From contig URNF01000031.1 of the NCBI GenBank assembly GCA_900549155.1, positions 1 through 16,868 on the forward strand: a stretch of 16,868 nt of DNA, written 5' to 3'. This stretch comes from an uncultured Oscillospiraceae bacterium (GTDB lineage Bacteria; Bacillota; Clostridia; Oscillospirales; Acutalibacteraceae). The first letter of the stretch is position 1; every line of letters starts with the position of its first letter. The notes beneath the pieces were generated by a model. It did not search any database and was not told where the DNA came from. It saw only the letters and a program-made list of their open reading frames with translations. This document shows positions 14,999 to 16,868 of this stretch, piece by piece. Made by a program: the position numbers and the translations under genes.

Positions 14999-15075
14999 TT
15001 GTTACCTTTCGCATAACTGTAAAATTCTACGGATGGGCTTTCTGCCCGTTTGCCTATGTCAAACTCTCTGACTAC

Positions 15076-15104
15076 AGAATACCATATACCGCAGGTGGTT
15101 GCAA
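15076..15104 (-). promoter_or_regulatory. Putative promoter, copy B
   Basis: On the minus strand TTGCAA (15099-15104) and TATTCT (15076-15081) have a 17-base spacer. The block around the -10 (TGCGGTATATGGTATTCTGT) is among the best conserved between the two repeat copies, which supports a regulatory role. A small GGGC/GCCC stem (15035-15047) lies in the leader. Confidence 0.5.
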
Positions 15105-15174
15105 TTACTTTTCACATTTTTTGACATCTTGCACAAGTCATCATCTGCGCCATTGTAGATTATCACATATCAAG

Positions 15175-15218
15175 AAAAAAGTGTGCCCCGCCGACTGCAT
15201 TTGCAGGCGGCGGAGCAC
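15175..15218 (-). terminator. Strong intrinsic terminator of the toxin-immunity operon
   Basis: Seventeen-base arms at 15183-15199 and 15202-15218 pair with two mismatches (minus strand GTGCTCCGCCGCCTGCA / TGCAGTCGGCGGGGCAC). Six T follow at 15180-15175. It lies 47 bases past the stop of the 152-residue gene and separates the toxin operon from the rest of the array. Confidence 0.85.
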
Positions 15219-15265
15219 GTCGAGCCTATAACAGCCAAAGGCAATGTTTGCCGATGTAAATATTC

Positions 15266-15724
15266 TTAAACGAATTGCGGTTTTATCCATATGGAAGAAA
15301 GCTGTCCGTCATCGATCACTGCGACGGAATTTTCGGCAAACTCTACACACCTTTTTTCGCTGCTGCAATGCGGATCGCCGATACAAACCCACCCCGTTCT
15401 ACGGTCAAAATAGGTTTGCCAATCGTTTACATATTGTACGCCGCTACCTTTTTGGTGTTTTTCATCGAACAATACTGTCAAAGTTCCTCGTTGGAACGCA
15501 GGGGTAACCAGTTCTTTCTCGACCCAGTTATAGTCAGGATTTATCCCCGTCACCTGAAGCACACGACCGGTTTCTAATTTCATATCCAGGCTGTTGTACC
15601 CTTGTGCAATTAAAACGGAAAAATTCACATCGTTCCACGGATCATAGAAAAACGAATGCTCATCTTTCAGATATTGCGCTTGTCCGTTGAACACCATATT
15701 TTCATAAGTGATAATAAATCGCAT
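15266..15724 (-). CDS. Hypothetical protein, putative immunity (152 aa)
   Basis: ATG 15724 has GGGAG nine bases upstream; ATG 15730 is only three bases from it. The product begins MRFIITYENMVFNGQAQYLK and is beta-rich with many aromatic residues (FFYDPWNDVNFSVLIAQGYN; WQTYFDRRTGWVCIGDPHC), ending in a strand pair VAVIDDGQLSSIWIKPQFV. It is cytoplasmic and unrecognised. As the last gene before the terminator, it shares the toxin's transcript and could be a second immunity or accessory protein. Confidence 0.75.
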   Translation of the reverse strand: MRFIITYENMVFNGQAQYLKDEHSFFYDPWNDVNFSVLIAQGYNSLDMKLETGRVLQVTGINPDYNWVEKELVTPAFQRGTLTVLFDEKHQKGSGVQYVNDWQTYFDRRTGWVCIGDPHCSSEKRCVEFAENSVAVIDDGQLSSIWIKPQFV

Positions 15725-15768
15725 CAGCATTTACTCCCAAACGGAAAATGAACATGTATTATTTACAT

Positions 15769-16263
15769 CTATGTTGTTTCGCAATCAAAAAAATTTCTGT
15801 ATACGGTTTTGCAATTGTTACACTTCGGGGTTATCCATATCCAGGTAAAAGCATTATCCGCATCACTTATTCCAAGCTCCCGAAGTTCCCGGGCGTCCGG
15901 ATATTCATACTTAACGCTGACTGAAAAGCTATCACTTTGACATTTCACGCAGTCAAGAAGCCGGGGTGACACACATGTGTTTTTAGGCTTTTTCCCGTAT
16001 TGTCCATATCCATCGGTATCACTGTTAAACACCGAAATAACCTTACCACACCCTTTGCAACGAACTTCAAGTACGGTTTTATCATTTTTGGGGTATAGGG
16101 ACATTTTCGAAAACAGGCGGCGCTTTATTTTCCCAACTGCAAAGACTTCAAAATCGTGTGCGCTGCAGCATGACAGCGTACCTTCAACTATGCGGTTAAC
16201 CCCATCCGTGGTTTGTCGTGTAGCCACAAAATATGGTCGTATCATTTCGGGAATCAATTCCAT
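15769..16263 (-). CDS. CxxC zinc-ribbon-like protein, probable cognate immunity protein
   Basis: ATG 16263 is supported by AGGAGGTGA, which overlaps the end of the toxin gene; the start lies four bases after the toxin stop, so translation is probably coupled. The 164-residue product has three CxxC pairs, at Cys69/Cys72 (RCKGCGK), Cys105/Cys108 (CVKC) and Cys148/Cys151 (CNNC), plus CC at 32-33. Two or more pairs probably bind zinc. The C-terminal TWIWITPKCNNCKTVYRNFF pairs a Trp-rich strand with the last knuckle. In polymorphic toxin systems the gene directly after the toxin is as a rule the cognate inhibitor. I know no named Imm family with this exact layout. Confidence 0.75.
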   Translation of the reverse strand: MELIPEMIRPYFVATRQTTDGVNRIVEGTLSCCSAHDFEVFAVGKIKRRLFSKMSLYPKNDKTVLEVRCKGCGKVISVFNSDTDGYGQYGKKPKNTCVSPRLLDCVKCQSDSFSVSVKYEYPDARELRELGISDADNAFTWIWITPKCNNCKTVYRNFFDCETT

Positions 16264-16267
16264 GTCC

Positions 16268-16868
16268 TCACCTCCTAAACAGTCTTCTAACCCAATTGAC
16301 AATCTTCCCGACAGAACCTGAATTATTAGAAAGCATGTTGGACATCTTGGTTGAAATGTAACTTGTGCTTTGCCTTGGACTCACAACTTCAACCAATTTA
16401 TTGATTCCGTTTTTACCGATACCTATTACATCTGGTCTGGTTAATCCGCCGTTTAACCCCATTTTCCCCAATGACTTGTTTATGCCAATTTGGGCATATC
16501 GTCCTGACGCAGCCATTTTCCCAGCCTGCATATTTGTTGCTAGTTTATGTAAAGTTGATCCATGCGCCTTGCCTACAACAGTTGTTGTTCCAGTAGCTAT
16601 ATTTAATCCCGCTGAAGCCGCTCCTGTTGCACCACCGATTAATGTTCCAGACATAAATCCCGAACAAGCACCATCTAATGCACCTTTCCAACCGCCTGAA
16701 ATACCGCCGCCGATAGCTCCCATTACCGCGCCAGAAGCGCCACCTGCAATTGCTCCAGAAAGAGCAGCACCGCATATTGCCGCTGCTGCACCACCAGTAC
16801 AAACAGTAGCAACCGCCAGCCCCGCAATTGCAACAGCACCAATAGCAACTTTTGCCCAGTTTGGCAAC
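16268..16868 (-). CDS. C-terminal part of a polymorphic (Rhs-type) toxin, 5' end beyond window
   Basis: About 199 codons enter from the right edge; a TTG at 16867 is internal, not a start. Residues ~5-95 are Gly/Ala-rich and hydrophobic (NWAKVAIGAVAIAGLAVATV; ALSGAIAGGASGAVMGAIGG), the segment that in Rhs/YD-repeat proteins lies between the core and the toxin domain. Residues ~120-199 are the toxin domain. RYAQIGINKSL and RPDVIGIGKNG, then KLVEVVSPRQSTSYI, place Asp146 and Glu160 in a PD...(D/E)-type pattern of restriction-endonuclease-fold nucleases. The usual Lys of ExK is Val162. It ends in a basic helix (WVRRLFRR). It probably acts as a nuclease delivered into competitors. The Rhs core itself is not visible, so another large secreted carrier is possible. 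Confidence 0.75.
   Translation of the reverse strand, partial: LPNWAKVAIGAVAIAGLAVATVCTGGAAAAICGAALSGAIAGGASGAVMGAIGGGISGGWKGALDGACSGFMSGTLIGGATGAASAGLNIATGTTTVVGKAHGSTLHKLATNMQAGKMAASGRYAQIGINKSLGKMGLNGGLTRPDVIGIGKNGINKLVEVVSPRQSTSYISTKMSNMLSNNSGSVGKIVNWVRRLFRR

Larger units (their letters stand above)
14570..15180 (-). repeat. Direct repeat copy B (intact gene plus leader)
   Basis: This is the fuller partner of the repeat at 12595-12889. The homology runs from the stop codon of the membrane-protein gene to the U-tract of the upstream terminator (TTTTTTCTTGATATGTGA on the minus strand). Copies A and B are in the same orientation and enclose three genes (12895-14504). Confidence 0.85.

Overview
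The window looks like chromosomal DNA of a Gram-positive, gut-type Clostridia (Firmicutes), possibly of the Oscillospiraceae/Lachnospiraceae kind. That placement is inferred from strong GGAGG-type ribosome binding sites, frequent GTG/TTG starts, lipobox lipoproteins, Firmicutes-type secreted domains and the Rhs-tail style; no taxonomic marker is present. Every gene I accept lies on the minus strand, so transcription runs from right (16868) to left (1). No tRNA, rRNA, CRISPR array or transposase gene was seen.

Right end (about 15.2-16.9 kb): the C-terminal tail of a polymorphic (Rhs/YD-type) toxin enters from the right edge. It has a Gly/Ala-rich hydrophobic segment followed by a small domain that resembles a restriction-endonuclease-fold nuclease. 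Four bases after its stop comes a protein with three CxxC pairs, the likely cognate immunity protein, then a second small protein and a strong intrinsic terminator.

Middle (about 5.6-15.1 kb): a long one-directional series of small unrelated genes, most 80-240 codons, packed with short gaps or overlaps. Several look like known immunity families (DUF4279, Imm32-like, an NTF2-fold-like lipoprotein, DUF2812-like, a PH-like membrane protein). Others are unrecognised soluble, membrane or exported proteins. This is the layout of a poly-immunity locus downstream of a polymorphic toxin. A three-gene module (12.9-14.5 kb, two of the genes AT-rich) is flanked by two diverged direct copies of one gene plus its promoter leader. 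The left copy is a broken remnant with an internal deletion, a TGG-to-TGA stop and a frameshift, but it keeps the promoter-like sequence that may now drive the long leftward operon.

Left end (about 1-5.7 kb): a higher-GC block. It holds a lipoprotein gene, a compact hairpin-rich MITE-like element, a single-pass membrane protein gene that appears to have lost its 5' end at that element, a tail-anchored protein translationally coupled to it by an ATGA overlap, a polytopic membrane protein split by a 2-base slip in a CG run, and the start of a secreted protein with an X2-like domain. The function of this block is not recognised; an envelope or export-associated role is only an inference.
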